A stretch of 64,000 nucleotides of DNA from Arthrobacter sp. MYb227 (GTDB taxonomy: Bacteria; Actinomycetota; Actinomycetes; Actinomycetales; Micrococcaceae), in NCBI RefSeq assembly GCF_002975435.1, contig NZ_PCPT01000001.1, positions 124,001 to 188,000 of the forward strand. The letters are read 5' to 3'. The notes beneath the pieces are model-generated. The model did no database searches, was not told the origin of the DNA, and saw only the letters and a program-made list of their open reading frames with translations. Made by a program: the position numbers and the translations under genes. Shown piece by piece: positions 45,745 to 55,921 of the stretch (position 1 is the first letter of the stretch; the number at the start of each line of letters is the position of its first letter).

Positions 45745-46875
45745 CTAGTTTCCCATGTCGGTAGCGTGCGGATGGACTTGGTGTCCCAGTGAGTCAATGA
45801 TCATTGCCGCCATGACCTCGGCAGCATCATTGCGTCCCTGGCCCAATGCGGCAGCACTCATTGTTTCAAGTGCCGTGCTGTCCTTAAGTAGCGGAATCAC
45901 CGTGGTACTTACGAATTCGGGGGTGAATTGGTCATCTGACACCAGCAACGCGCCTCCCGCGACAACAAGATCCGCTGCATTCAGACGCTGCTCACCGTTT
46001 CCGATCGGAAGCGGAACCAATACCGCTGGGGTACCGGCAACAGCAAGTTCACACACGGTTCCTGCTCCGGAACGCGCAACCATTAGATCCGCAGCAGCGT
46101 ATGCCTGTTCCATGGAATCTACGTATTCAATCTGGCGGTAACCAGAGGCAACCAATGGTGCACCAGCATCATCTAGAACGATCTTGTCGCGGCCGGTGAT
46201 GTGTAGGATCTCGATTCCTGCTTCTTGAAGCGCCGGAAGGCTCACGGCAATCGTTGCGTTGAGTGATGCAGCGCCGGAAGAACCACCCGTGACCACGAGA
46301 GCCGGCACCCCGGGGGTGAATCCCAGGGCGGCACGAGCTTGCTCGTTTTGCTCGCTACGGTTCATGCTTGCCACGTTTCCACGCATTGGCATACCAACTA
46401 CCTTGGCACCTGGTAACCCGGTACCACTAAATGCTGCGCCAACTCCTGCCGCGTGCTTTGCACCAACCTTATTAGCTAGCCCTGCCCGAGCATTTGCCTC
46501 ATGGACAAAAATTGGTAGTTTCCGTTTTTTAGCGGCTAAATAGACGGGGGTGCACACATACCCACCGACACCCAACACTGCCTGGGCACGTGCATCATCA
46601 AGAATTTTCCCTGCATCCTTGATCGCCGCAGCAAAGCGGAATGGAAGCTTGATCAAATCAATTGATGGGCGTCGGGGCATGGGAACCTTGGCAATGGTGC
46701 GCAGCTCGTAGCCAGCCTCGGGAACCAAACGAGTCTCAAGCCCCGATTGGGTGCCTATGGCAGTAATCTTTGTTCCGGGCGCGCGGAGCGCCAAGGCATC
46801 GGCAATGGCAATCATCGGTGAAATATGGCCGGCGGTACCGCCACCAGCGATCACCACACGTAATTCTTCAGACAT
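45745..46875 (-). CDS. murG: UDP-GlcNAc:undecaprenyl-pyrophosphoryl-MurNAc-pentapeptide transferase
   Basis: A 376-residue peripheral membrane GT-B glycosyltransferase that makes lipid II. Seen: the N-terminal GGGTAGH loop, VLGVGGYVCTPVYLAA, HEANARAGLANK, the sugar-nucleotide motif TGGSSGAASLN and ARSGAGTVCELA. I take ATG 46875 as start, family-like at MSEELRVVIAGGG; a TTG seven codons upstream is possible. No strong Shine-Dalgarno is present for either. Confidence 0.96.
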   Translation of the reverse strand: MSEELRVVIAGGGTAGHISPMIAIADALALRAPGTKITAIGTQSGLETRLVPEAGYELRTIAKVPMPRRPSIDLIKLPFRFAAAIKDAGKILDDARAQAVLGVGGYVCTPVYLAAKKRKLPIFVHEANARAGLANKVGAKHAAGVGAAFSGTGLPGAKVVGMPMRGNVASMNRSEQNEQARAALGFTPGVPALVVTGGSSGAASLNATIAVSLPALQEAGIEILHITGRDKIVLDDAGAPLVASGYRQIEYVDSMEQAYAAADLMVARSGAGTVCELAVAGTPAVLVPLPIGNGEQRLNAADLVVAGGALLVSDDQFTPEFVSTTVIPLLKDSTALETMSAAALGQGRNDAAEVMAAMIIDSLGHQVHPHATDMGN

Positions 46876-46970
46876 GTCGCCGTGTACTACTTTCAATTCT
46901 TGAGGATTGTGGCATTGCTGCCATTTCTATGCGATGCAGCGGTAAAAGGGGCTGCATAAATTGTTAGTGA

Positions 46971-48275
46971 CTACTTTGTTTGGGCTGCCTTGGCATTCTT
47001 AAAGACCTGACGCAAGCCGCGCGGAGCCGCGCTCTTCTTGCCCATACGTTGTTCCCTAGCAAAGGCAAGCACCACGCCAATACCGAGGTAAGTGGCAAGC
47101 AAGGCAGAGCCACCGGAGGAAATAAAGGGTAGCGGAACGCCGATGACCGGAAGTAGGCCAATGACCATTCCGATGTTTACGAACGCTTGGCCGATAATCC
47201 ATGCCATGACCCCGGCTACTGCGGCTCGTCCGAAGAAGGTTTTGGATCGAACCGCGATGCGGAACATGGCGATGGCCAGCATGGTGTAAAGCAAGACAAT
47301 AAAGAGTGTTCCAAGCAGACCCATTTCTTCGCCCAATACAGCAAAAATGAAGTCGTTCTGTGCTTCGGGAATGTGTGACCATTTTTGGCGCGATTGTCCA
47401 AGCCCCACGCCAATCCAGCCACCGGAGGCCAGCGCGTAGAGGCCTTGTTGTGACTGATAGCAAAAGTCAAGTGTGCCGGCTGCTGGCGGCCCCTCAGCAC
47501 AGCCAAAGAGCCAGGCGGTCACACGACCTAGTCGGGTCGGTGCTACCCACACCGCAACAACCAGACCAACGAGGACTGCTCCGCCACCAATGGCAAAGAG
47601 TTTCAGGGGTGCGCCGCCAACGAACATCACGACGACGAGAATTAACATCAAGACCAATGCGGTACCGAGGTCTTTGCCGCCCATCACCAATCCGATGATG
47701 ACCAGACCGCCGGGTATTGCCAAAGGGACTACCGCATGTTTCCAGTCATTCATCAGGTGAGCCTTGCGCTCAACTATTGCAGCGCTCCACAACACCAAAG
47801 CGGCTTTCGCAAATTCGGAAGGCTGCATGGAAAATCCACCGATATAAATCCAGTTTGTATTTCCCAGGGTTTCACTACCGAAAACCAGCACAGCGGCCAA
47901 AAGGCCACTTGCAATTACCAGGGCCGGCCAGGCAAGTGCCTTCAGCTTTCCGGTGGGCAGAATCTGCAATCCAACCATGAACGCTAGCCCGACTACCGCC
48001 CACATTGCTTGTTTTTGGAAATCAGCAAAGGGAGACTTATTTGCGGCAATTGCTTCAACAGAAGACGAAGAGAGCACCATGATCAGACCCATGAATGTCA
48101 GGGCCAGTGTGGTGCCAAGAACAACGTAGTAGTTGATCTGGGCACCACGAAGTGTTGGGTCTTCAATATTTGAAAACCACTTAGCTAATCCGCGCGGCGC
48201 AGAGCCCCGGCCGGGCTTTGCCGCTTTATCGGCAACATTGCCCCGGCCGCGTGGGCTCTGTTTCTTGCCACTCAC
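46971..48275 (-). CDS. ftsW: Septal peptidoglycan polymerase FtsW (SEDS)
   Basis: A 434-residue SEDS-family glycosyltransferase that polymerises lipid II at the septum with the FtsI transpeptidase. Ten membrane helices follow a ~45-residue basic cytoplasmic N-terminus. SEDS features include MQPSEFAK, KDLGTALVL with the catalytic-region Asp, and GVPLPFISSGGSALLA. AAGGAG precedes GTG 48275 by 5-6 nt. It lies 13 bp after murD. The C-terminal tail is basic. Confidence 0.96.
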   Translation of the reverse strand: MSGKKQSPRGRGNVADKAAKPGRGSAPRGLAKWFSNIEDPTLRGAQINYYVVLGTTLALTFMGLIMVLSSSSVEAIAANKSPFADFQKQAMWAVVGLAFMVGLQILPTGKLKALAWPALVIASGLLAAVLVFGSETLGNTNWIYIGGFSMQPSEFAKAALVLWSAAIVERKAHLMNDWKHAVVPLAIPGGLVIIGLVMGGKDLGTALVLMLILVVVMFVGGAPLKLFAIGGGAVLVGLVVAVWVAPTRLGRVTAWLFGCAEGPPAAGTLDFCYQSQQGLYALASGGWIGVGLGQSRQKWSHIPEAQNDFIFAVLGEEMGLLGTLFIVLLYTMLAIAMFRIAVRSKTFFGRAAVAGVMAWIIGQAFVNIGMVIGLLPVIGVPLPFISSGGSALLATYLGIGVVLAFAREQRMGKKSAAPRGLRQVFKNAKAAQTK

Positions 48276-48288
48276 GACTGCTCCTTAG

Positions 48289-49821
48289 TTACTTGGTGTC
48301 TTCTCCCATGAGCGCGCGTACCGCTTCAATGAAGGCGTTTCCGCGCTGCGCATAGGATGAGAACTGGTCCATCGATGCCGCGGCCGGGGCCATGAGGACT
48401 GTGTCTCCGGCCTCGGCTACCTCGGCTGCGCGATTAACCGCTTCGGACATCACTGCCCAACCGTGTGCGGACCTTGATATTTCGTCTCCAGTTTCGCGCA
48501 CTTGGGTCCGGATAATAGGAACCTTTGGTGCGTGTCGCTCTAGCGCTTGAACAAGCTTTGAAGTATCGGTTCCAATCAAGACAACTGCCCTGAGTCGGTG
48601 TGCATGAGCCGAGACGATTTCGTTGTAATCAACACCCTTTGAGAGGCCTCCAGCAATCCACACCACAGAGCCGAATGCACCAAGTGAAGCATTTGCCGCG
48701 TGCGGGTTTGTTGCCTTTGAATCGTTGATCCACAAAATGTCATCGCGACGAGCCACTGCCTGAATACGGTGGTCTCCCGCGTCAAAATTAGCAAGACCGC
48801 GGGCAACGGCCTGCGGCTCAACACCATAGGCACGAGCCAAGGCTGCGGCAGCAGCGGCGTTAGATGCAGTATGACGAGGTACTACTTCACCGATTTGGTC
48901 CAAGGCGATCAGTTCGGCAGCGGAGTTCCTACGGTCTTCGATGAAGGCCCGATCAACTAGCAGGTCCTCGACCAGCCCAACCATGCTCAGCCCGGGAACC
49001 CCGGTGGTGAAACCAATGGCCCGGCAGCCGTCAATAACGTCAGCGTTTTCAACCATTTCTTCGATCTCCCGCGCATCTGCATTGTAGATTGCAGCCACCC
49101 GGGTGCGCTCGTAGATCTTAGCTTTATCGGCCTTGTAGTTCTCGAATCCACCGTGCCAGTCGACGTGGTCTTCGGCGATATTCAGCACCACCGAGGCCAA
49201 CGGGGAAATCGTGTGGGTAAAGTGCAGCTGGAATGAGGAAAGCTCCAAGGCTATGACGTCGAACCCTTCGGGGTCACGAATTGCGTCAAGGATTGGTGTG
49301 CCAACGTTCCCCGCGGCAATGGCGCGTAGTCCTGCTGCCCTAAAAATAGATTCCGTCATGCTCACAGTGGTGGTCTTACCGTTGGTTCCGGTAATCACTA
49401 CCCATTCGGCGAGCTTGCGTCCCTCCTTGGCACGGACACGCCAGGCAAGTTCAACATCTCCCCAGATTTCAATGCCAGCTTCTGCCGCGGCAGCGAGCAT
49501 CGGTTGACGTGGGTTCCAACCGGGGGAAGCAATCACTAGTTGTGGCGCTTCGCCGTTGATCAGTGGCAATTCGTCGGTATGTGCTGTGCCGAGTAGTACA
49601 TCAACTGCACCGACGATCTTCAAGGTGTCAGCGCGCGAAACATTTACATCCGAATCGGAACCATCGACAACTATTACCTGCGCGCCGAGCTCAATGAGCG
49701 TGTCGGCTGCCGAGAACCCCGAAAGTCCAAGGCCCGCTACAACTACTCGCAGATCCTTCCACGCAGCGTCCCAGCTGGTGAGGTGATCAAGGTTTGTATG
49801 TGTCAAAGTCCAACTACCCAT
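48289..49821 (-). CDS. murD: UDP-N-acetylmuramoyl-L-alanine--D-glutamate ligase
   Basis: A 510-residue Mur ligase adding D-glutamate to the stem peptide. Seen: the N-terminal VAGLGLSGFSAAD, ATP loop GTNGKTTT (145-152), the central-domain NIAEDHVDWHG and the C-terminal IWINDSKATNPHA with the carboxylated-lysine region. ATG 49821 lies inside mraY and overlaps it by 19 bp; a TTG 5 codons later would just overlap the mraY stop and is an alternative start. It is longer than E. coli MurD (438) because of N- and C-terminal extensions. Confidence 0.95.
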   Translation of the reverse strand: MGSWTLTHTNLDHLTSWDAAWKDLRVVVAGLGLSGFSAADTLIELGAQVIVVDGSDSDVNVSRADTLKIVGAVDVLLGTAHTDELPLINGEAPQLVIASPGWNPRQPMLAAAAEAGIEIWGDVELAWRVRAKEGRKLAEWVVITGTNGKTTTVSMTESIFRAAGLRAIAAGNVGTPILDAIRDPEGFDVIALELSSFQLHFTHTISPLASVVLNIAEDHVDWHGGFENYKADKAKIYERTRVAAIYNADAREIEEMVENADVIDGCRAIGFTTGVPGLSMVGLVEDLLVDRAFIEDRRNSAAELIALDQIGEVVPRHTASNAAAAAALARAYGVEPQAVARGLANFDAGDHRIQAVARRDDILWINDSKATNPHAANASLGAFGSVVWIAGGLSKGVDYNEIVSAHAHRLRAVVLIGTDTSKLVQALERHAPKVPIIRTQVRETGDEISRSAHGWAVMSEAVNRAAEVAEAGDTVLMAPAAASMDQFSSYAQRGNAFIEAVRALMGEDTK

Positions 49822-50906
49822 TCAGAATAGAAAATACCAAGGCCGGCAGCTACGAAGAGACCACCCAAAATCCAGAAACGAACCACTACCTTCTCTTCGG
49901 CCCAGCCGGAGAGTTCAAAGTGGTGCTGCAGTGGTGCCATCTTAAAGACTCGTTTACCGCCGCTGAGTTTGAAGAACCCCACTTGGATGATCACCGAAAG
50001 TGAGATCATAACGAATAGACCGGCCAGGACGATGAGCAGAATCTGTGTGCGCGACAGAATGGCAAAGGCGGCAATCGCACCACCGATGGCCAACGAGCCG
50101 GTATCACCCATGAAGATCTTCGCGGGCTTGGCATTCCACCACAGGAACCCGATGAGGGCACCGCAGAGGATTGCGCCAAGCAAGGCCATATCCATCGAGT
50201 CCCGGACCGTGTAGCAGACGTTTCCGGAGGTCGGCAGGCCACAGGCCTGGTTGGTCTGCCAAATGCCAATGAGCGTATACGCGCCAAAGACCATGATTGA
50301 AGCGCCAGCTGCCAAACCATCAAGACCATCGGTGAGATTCACGCCGTTCGTCGTGGCGGTGACAATCAGGTTTGACCACAGAACAAACAGGATCAGCCCC
50401 ACTATTGGTCCCGCGAACGCGAGGTTGATGTTTGTATCACGCAGGAAAGAAATCGCGGTGGAGGCGGGGGTTAGACCATGTTCGTTGGGGAACCCCAAGG
50501 CGAGAACGGCGAATCCGATGCCAACGGCACCTTGAAGCGCAATCTTCTCCCACGCGCGCAACCCAAGGGATCTTTTCTTGGCGATCTTTATGAAGTCATC
50601 AAGAAATCCGACTAGGCCCATACCGGCAAAGAGCAATAGTACAAGTAATCCGGAGGCGGTTACTCCGGCGGTAGCCCTTCCGGTGAGGGTCAGCAATCCG
50701 TGTGTGATGAAATAGCTGAGTATCACCGCACCGATTACCACCACACCGCCCATGGTTGGAGTACCGGATTTAACAGCATGGCTTGTTGGCCCGTCATCAC
50801 GGACCACTTGACCGTACTGCTTTGCGGTGATCAAACGTATGAATAGCGGCATGGCCGCCATGGTAACGACCAGGGAAATGCCTGCTCCGAGGATGAGTGC
50901 AATCAC
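49803..50906 (-). CDS. mraY: Phospho-MurNAc-pentapeptide translocase
   Basis: A 367-residue polytopic membrane enzyme that transfers phospho-MurNAc-pentapeptide to undecaprenyl phosphate (lipid I). Catalytic motifs are FLDDFIK with the paired aspartates, NLTDGLDGLAAG and FMGDTGSLAIGG; about ten helices are apparent. GTG 50906 overlaps the murF stop (GTGA), and the 3' end overlaps murD. MraY is the target of nucleoside antibiotics. Confidence 0.97.
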   Translation of the reverse strand: MIALILGAGISLVVTMAAMPLFIRLITAKQYGQVVRDDGPTSHAVKSGTPTMGGVVVIGAVILSYFITHGLLTLTGRATAGVTASGLLVLLLFAGMGLVGFLDDFIKIAKKRSLGLRAWEKIALQGAVGIGFAVLALGFPNEHGLTPASTAISFLRDTNINLAFAGPIVGLILFVLWSNLIVTATTNGVNLTDGLDGLAAGASIMVFGAYTLIGIWQTNQACGLPTSGNVCYTVRDSMDMALLGAILCGALIGFLWWNAKPAKIFMGDTGSLAIGGAIAAFAILSRTQILLIVLAGLFVMISLSVIIQVGFFKLSGGKRVFKMAPLQHHFELSGWAEEKVVVRFWILGGLFVAAGLGIFYSEWVVGL

Positions 50907-52381
50907 TGCCCCAATCCCTCCTTTGCGGTGCTGGCACCGTTGTTGGTTGCTGCAATCCGGTCGCCAAGATGACGCAGTCCGGATCCGTTTGAGGACTTGA
51001 AAAGCACAATATCCCCGGGAAGTAGTTCGTCGTTCAAGATCCGTGCCGCGGCAGTGGCATCGGCAGCATAGTAGGCTTCATCGCCCCAGCTGCCTTCGAG
51101 TACCGCCGAGTTGTAGGCTGCCTTCGCGCCTAAGCCAACGACAAGCAACTTCTTAATGTTCATGCGCACCGCTACACGGCCCAAAAGATCGTGCTCGTGG
51201 ATTGAGTCGGAGCCCAGTTCAAGCATTTCTCCCAGCACGGCCCAGGTACGTCGGGCATTACCTTGTGCATCGGGCAGTCCCAGCTCGGCGAGGGTGACAA
51301 GAGCTGCACGCATTGAGTCGGGGTTTGCATTGTAAGCATCGTTGATGATGCTCACCCCGTCGGCGCGCTCCGTACGTTCCATACGCCACCTGCTGGCCGG
51401 CCCCAGTCCCTGCAGGGTGGTGGCAATAGTTTCTCCACTGACCCCGAGGTGTTCGGCGACGGTTGCCGCGGCAAGAATATTGGTGACGTGGTGTCGGCCT
51501 ATCAGCCCGGAGACCACGTGGTGTTCGGAGCCATCATTGAGGACAAGAGTGAACTCTGGGTGACCATTCGCATCGATCTCAAGTTCACGTGCCCAGACAC
51601 CCGGTGTTTCGGTGGTGCTATTGCGTTGTACCCCAAATTCACGAACCGGCGCAGTTGTCCTGCTGGACATGGCAGCAACCATGGTGTCGTCGCGGTTCAG
51701 CACCGCAAGGCCTGTAGCCGGTAGCGCTTCAACCATTTCACCCTTGGCGATTGCAATGTTTTCCACGCCGCCGAATTCTCCGGCGTGTGCCGAACCGACA
51801 CCCAACACGACTCCGATTTCTGGATGAACCATATCGGTGAGGTAGGTGATGTGACCGATACCAGTGGCCCCCATTTCTACAATGAGGAATTTGGTATCTT
51901 CGGTTGCCCGGAAAATCGTCAGGGGGACGCCAACTTCGCCGTTGTATGAACCAATCGGTGCGATAGTTGCCCCGATTCTGGCCAGCAATGAGGCGAGAAG
52001 GTCTTTAGTTGTGGTTTTACCTGCGGAGCCGGTGATCCCAATGACCCGCGTCCCGTTTCGTTCCTTGAGTTCGGCCACCATCCAAGCTGCTATTTGCCCC
52101 ATGGCAATTACTGCATCGGGAACAATAATGGCTGGGTGCACCGAACCGTCGGGGGCTTGGGTTTCACGCTCGGCAAGGGCAAGGCTAGCCCCATGCTCCA
52201 TCGCGCTTTGCACAAAGTGGTGCCCATCTGAGGTTTCACCCGGCTTGGCGACAAAGAGCCATCCGTTCTTGGACTCCCGAGAGTCGGTGGTGACCCCGAG
52301 GACCAATTGGTCGGCTCGAGCCGTGGCTGTGAGGCGCCCGCCCGTAATATCGGCGATTTTGGCGGTAAGAAGATCAATCAT
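50903..52381 (-). CDS. murF: UDP-MurNAc-tripeptide--D-alanyl-D-alanine ligase
   Basis: A 492-residue Mur ligase adding D-Ala-D-Ala. ATP loop GSAGKTTTK (118-126), N-terminal TTDSRESKNGWLFVA and central NDAYNANPDSM are present. It starts with ATG 52381, 13 bp after the murE stop, and overlaps mraY by 4 bp. No ddl gene for D-Ala-D-Ala ligase is in the window, as is common in this group. Confidence 0.97.
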   Translation of the reverse strand: MIDLLTAKIADITGGRLTATARADQLVLGVTTDSRESKNGWLFVAKPGETSDGHHFVQSAMEHGASLALAERETQAPDGSVHPAIIVPDAVIAMGQIAAWMVAELKERNGTRVIGITGSAGKTTTKDLLASLLARIGATIAPIGSYNGEVGVPLTIFRATEDTKFLIVEMGATGIGHITYLTDMVHPEIGVVLGVGSAHAGEFGGVENIAIAKGEMVEALPATGLAVLNRDDTMVAAMSSRTTAPVREFGVQRNSTTETPGVWARELEIDANGHPEFTLVLNDGSEHHVVSGLIGRHHVTNILAAATVAEHLGVSGETIATTLQGLGPASRWRMERTERADGVSIINDAYNANPDSMRAALVTLAELGLPDAQGNARRTWAVLGEMLELGSDSIHEHDLLGRVAVRMNIKKLLVVGLGAKAAYNSAVLEGSWGDEAYYAADATAAARILNDELLPGDIVLFKSSNGSGLRHLGDRIAATNNGASTAKEGLGQ

Positions 52382-52394
52382 GACAGGTAGGACT

Positions 52395-54023
52395 TTACCC
52401 TTTATCCTTGGCGTCGAAGGAATCCACGCCGTGCTTCGACGGACTAAAACCGTTCAGTAATAAGGCTTGGCGTAGCTCCGTGCGGTCATCTAATTCAAGG
52501 TTGACACCCATAACCTCTTGAAAAACTTCGTGCCCCCGGCCGGCTACCAGGATGGTGTCATCTTCGGTGGCCATTGCTACCGCGGCAGCAATCGCATCAG
52601 CGCGAGGGAATACTTCAAAAACTTCGCTGTTTAGCGTCTTGGCGGCGATTTCAGCGTGTGCGCCAGCTAGTAGTGCGGCACGGATCGGGGCCGGATCTTC
52701 GGAATGTGGATCATCATCGGTAATGATCACCACATCGGCATGTGACGCGGCAACGGCTCCCATGATGGGCCGTTTGGTGGCATCCCGCTCCCCCGTGGCA
52801 CCAAAGACGACGATGACTTTAGAACCCTGAACCGGGGAACGAACCGAGTCTAGGGCACGGGCCAAGGCATCCGCGTTGTGGGCAAAATCAACTATTGCAG
52901 CAGGTTTTTCGCTGATTACCTGCATACGCCCCGGAACCTCGACGGTTAGTGGGTCATGCGTATCAAGTGCGTGCTGCAGCATTTCCAAGGGTACTCCTGA
53001 TGCCAAAACCATCAGGGCAGCAAGCGCGGCATTAGAAACGTTAAAGTCTCCGGGTAGTCCTGTCACCATGGAAAGAACTTCTTGATCCGGGCCTTGCAAA
53101 TCAAATCCGTGGCCAAGCCCATGGGGCACCACATTCGTGATTCGCCATTGGGCTGCCGAATTCGTCTCCTCCGAGGCTAAGGTCCAGACATGAGCTGTCG
53201 CTTGCTCGGCCATGGCCTTACCCCAGGGATCATCGATGGTGATCACGGCCCGGTCCGAACGTTCAAGATCAAAAAGCGCGGCCTTGGTCTGGAAATATTC
53301 TTCCATTGATCCATGGAGGTCAAGGTGGTCTTGGGTCAGATTAGTAAACCCGGATACAGCAAACCGAAGTCCATCGACTCTTTTGTAGGACAGGGAATGC
53401 GAGGAAACCTCCATCGCGGCGGTGTCCACTCCCATTTCACCCATGCGAGCCATCAGGCCGTGTAGTTGAGGTGCCTCGGGTGTCGTGAGGATGCTGGGGA
53501 TCGGTGTGTGTCCCGCAGCAATTTCAATGGTTCCTACGAGGCCGGTTTCCCGTCCCAAGGCGCGCAAAATTGAGCGGATCATATAAGTAGTGGTGGTTTT
53601 GCCGTTGGTTCCGGTCAGCGCAAAAAGTTCCGGACATTTTTCATCGGTGCCATAAATGATCGCTGAGAGCTCTCCAATGACCTCACGTACGTCTTCCACC
53701 AGCAGCAGCGACATCCCTAGCGATGAAGCTACCGCTTCGCCCTCCATATCCGTGAGGATTGCGGCGGCACCGGCTTCACGTGCAGACTCAGCAAACTGAA
53801 CTCCATGAAACTTAGCACCTGGAGCCGCGATGTAGAGATCGCCCGGGAGTATAGCCCGCGAATCAAGACAGATGCCCGTGATCTTTTGCTGGGGGTCCCC
53901 AATGATATTCGCGCCGCGTCCTGTTTCATGCAGGTGCTCGAGCAGGATGCTCAGTGCTGTGGCTGTCGTGTGTTGCGGGCGAAGCAGCTGTTCTGCCGCG
54001 CGAGGGGTGAGGACTTCAGGCAT
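52395..54023 (-). CDS. murE: MurE, UDP-MurNAc-tripeptide synthetase, probably L-lysine-adding
   Basis: A 542-residue Mur ligase adding the third stem-peptide residue. ATP loop GTNGKTTTT lies at 138-146; ICLDSRAILPGDLYIA and the GERDATKRPIMG segment are conserved. At the substrate-selecting loop, where meso-DAP enzymes have DNPR, this protein has DDPH (437-440, in TDDDPHSEDP), lacking the arginine that contacts the DAP carboxylate; L-lysine, the Micrococcaceae diamino acid, is the likely substrate. The start at ATG 54023 overlaps the ftsI stop (TAATG); a TTG two codons upstream is possible. Confidence 0.93.
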   Translation of the reverse strand: MPEVLTPRAAEQLLRPQHTTATALSILLEHLHETGRGANIIGDPQQKITGICLDSRAILPGDLYIAAPGAKFHGVQFAESAREAGAAAILTDMEGEAVASSLGMSLLLVEDVREVIGELSAIIYGTDEKCPELFALTGTNGKTTTTYMIRSILRALGRETGLVGTIEIAAGHTPIPSILTTPEAPQLHGLMARMGEMGVDTAAMEVSSHSLSYKRVDGLRFAVSGFTNLTQDHLDLHGSMEEYFQTKAALFDLERSDRAVITIDDPWGKAMAEQATAHVWTLASEETNSAAQWRITNVVPHGLGHGFDLQGPDQEVLSMVTGLPGDFNVSNAALAALMVLASGVPLEMLQHALDTHDPLTVEVPGRMQVISEKPAAIVDFAHNADALARALDSVRSPVQGSKVIVVFGATGERDATKRPIMGAVAASHADVVIITDDDPHSEDPAPIRAALLAGAHAEIAAKTLNSEVFEVFPRADAIAAAVAMATEDDTILVAGRGHEVFQEVMGVNLELDDRTELRQALLLNGFSPSKHGVDSFDAKDKG

Positions 54024-55855
54024 TACCAAGGTTTCTTTTGTTCGGTTCCGATAAACACGTCAAAACCCTGAGGCTTTGAGTTGCTTGGTGGAACGTTGTA
54101 GGCGTTGAGCGTTTTGCTCATGACCTCGCTAAAGGTGTCACCAACGCTCCATGTTCTCCACTCGCCCTTGGGGCGGTGCATGGTGACAGTGACAGCGAAT
54201 TGCGGGTCGTCCAACGGAGCAACACCAGAGAATGAGTTGGTGTGTCCGTCATAGCCACCGGATGGTCCGGCGGCCTGAGCCGTACCGGATTTACCTCCAA
54301 CTCGATATCCAGACACACCCATCTTAGTGCCGGTTCCTGCAAGAACCACAGTCTCCATCATTCGCAGCATTTCATCGCTTGTTTCCTTGGAAACCACACG
54401 CCGCGTTTTTGATTCAGGAGTTTTTTCTTCCGTACCATCCGGGTTGATGTATGAGTCTATGAGCTTGGGCTCGATAAGCATCCCACCGTTGGCAATTGCC
54501 TGAGTAATTTGTGAGGTGTGTAATGCGGTTTGGGTATAACCCTGCCCAAACATGATGTTGTATTGCTGGCGGCGCTCCCAATCTTTCGCTGGAGCAAGAA
54601 TTCCCTTGCTGGCCCCCGAAAGGCCAATGTCGATGACTTCACCAATACCCAAGTTACGCATGTATTTGTAGCGGGTCTCATTGCTCATTTTGCTTCCAAT
54701 CATCACCGTTCCGGTGTTGTAGGAGCGAGCAAAAATACCAGCAGCGGTCATCTCGTAGGTGTCGTGCTTCAGCGAGTCATTGATGACTTCGTTATTGATC
54801 TTGTATTGGTTCGCAACCTTGAACGCGTCAGTTGGCTGAATAACGCCTTCTTCGAGGGCAGCAGCAAACGTTGGGACCTTACCCGTTGAACCTGGCTCAA
54901 AGGCTTGCGTCACCGCGGCAGATGTGCGGTACTGGGCATCGGTGGCACTAGGATCATTGGGATCCATTTGGTTTGAGTCACCGATAGCTAGGATCTCGCC
55001 GGTCTTGATATTCTGCACAACTACAGAAACCCACTCGGCCTTAAACTGCTGTTGTTTCTTGCGTGCTTCTTCTTGGGCAATGTATTGAATGTTCGTATTT
55101 GCCGTGAGTTTGACGCTCTGTCCATCAATTGCAAGTTCTTCGGACATACCAGCCATGGGGATGCGCACACCATCCGCGCCTACTTCGTAGGTTTTAGATC
55201 CGGGGGTACCTTTAAGCCGTTTTTCTTGGCTAAGCTCTAATCCTTCGGCACCTTCGAGTGCCGTTTGGTCTTCGGTATTTTTCACAAAACCCAGCAGGGG
55301 TCCTGCAATAACTCCGTTGGGGTATTGGCGTTCACTGCGTAGCAGTCCGGTCAGGGTGCGGATTCGCAATTCCATGGCGGCATTGCGAACCTCGGGGGTG
55401 ACGCCCTTGGCGACAATCGAGTTCGCGTTTGGTTTCGCTCCCGGAGCGCCGACAACTGCGGTACGGACGGTGTCAATATCTTGGCCTAGGATTTCGGCAA
55501 GTTCGCCTACCGCTTGTTCAACTGAGACGCTTTCGCCACCTGTTGAGCCATCTAGCTTCTTGCGGCCAATCTTGCGTTCGGGTTCGACCTTGCGCTGATC
55601 AATGACCAAGTCATAACGGTCAACGCTAGTAGCTAGGATGCGTCCCTCGGCATCAACGATCTGCCCACGTTTGGGGATCGTCACTTGCTGGCGTGTTCGT
55701 TTATCAGACGCTGTTGCGGCAACCGCGGAGGCGTTTAGAGACTGAACAACAAATAACCGTCCGCCGATCACCAACAGGGCGATCAGCGAAAACGCAAGTA
55801 AGAATCGCATCCGATTGTGCGATGGTCCGATATTTGTTGGGGATTTTTTCGACAT
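54023..55855 (-). CDS. ftsI: Septal class B penicillin-binding protein (transpeptidase)
   Basis: A 610-residue transpeptidase that crosslinks septal peptidoglycan. It has a membrane anchor (about 17-38), a class B dimerisation/pedestal domain, and a catalytic domain with active-site Ser323-x2-Lys326 (PGSTGK), SYN (378-380) and KSGT (522-525). Penicillins acylate Ser323. The C-terminus ends without PASTA repeats. It is upstream of murE with a one-base overlap and 66 bp downstream of ftsL. Its glycosyltransferase partner FtsW is in the same cluster. Confidence 0.97.
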   Translation of the reverse strand: MSKKSPTNIGPSHNRMRFLLAFSLIALLVIGGRLFVVQSLNASAVAATASDKRTRQQVTIPKRGQIVDAEGRILATSVDRYDLVIDQRKVEPERKIGRKKLDGSTGGESVSVEQAVGELAEILGQDIDTVRTAVVGAPGAKPNANSIVAKGVTPEVRNAAMELRIRTLTGLLRSERQYPNGVIAGPLLGFVKNTEDQTALEGAEGLELSQEKRLKGTPGSKTYEVGADGVRIPMAGMSEELAIDGQSVKLTANTNIQYIAQEEARKKQQQFKAEWVSVVVQNIKTGEILAIGDSNQMDPNDPSATDAQYRTSAAVTQAFEPGSTGKVPTFAAALEEGVIQPTDAFKVANQYKINNEVINDSLKHDTYEMTAAGIFARSYNTGTVMIGSKMSNETRYKYMRNLGIGEVIDIGLSGASKGILAPAKDWERRQQYNIMFGQGYTQTALHTSQITQAIANGGMLIEPKLIDSYINPDGTEEKTPESKTRRVVSKETSDEMLRMMETVVLAGTGTKMGVSGYRVGGKSGTAQAAGPSGGYDGHTNSFSGVAPLDDPQFAVTVTMHRPKGEWRTWSVGDTFSEVMSKTLNAYNVPPSNSKPQGFDVFIGTEQKKPW

Positions 55856-55921
55856 ACTGTCCTCAGCTCATACCGGTCGACATCTTGGTGCTCGGGAAAA
55901 AGGGGGAAACCCCCGGGACGT

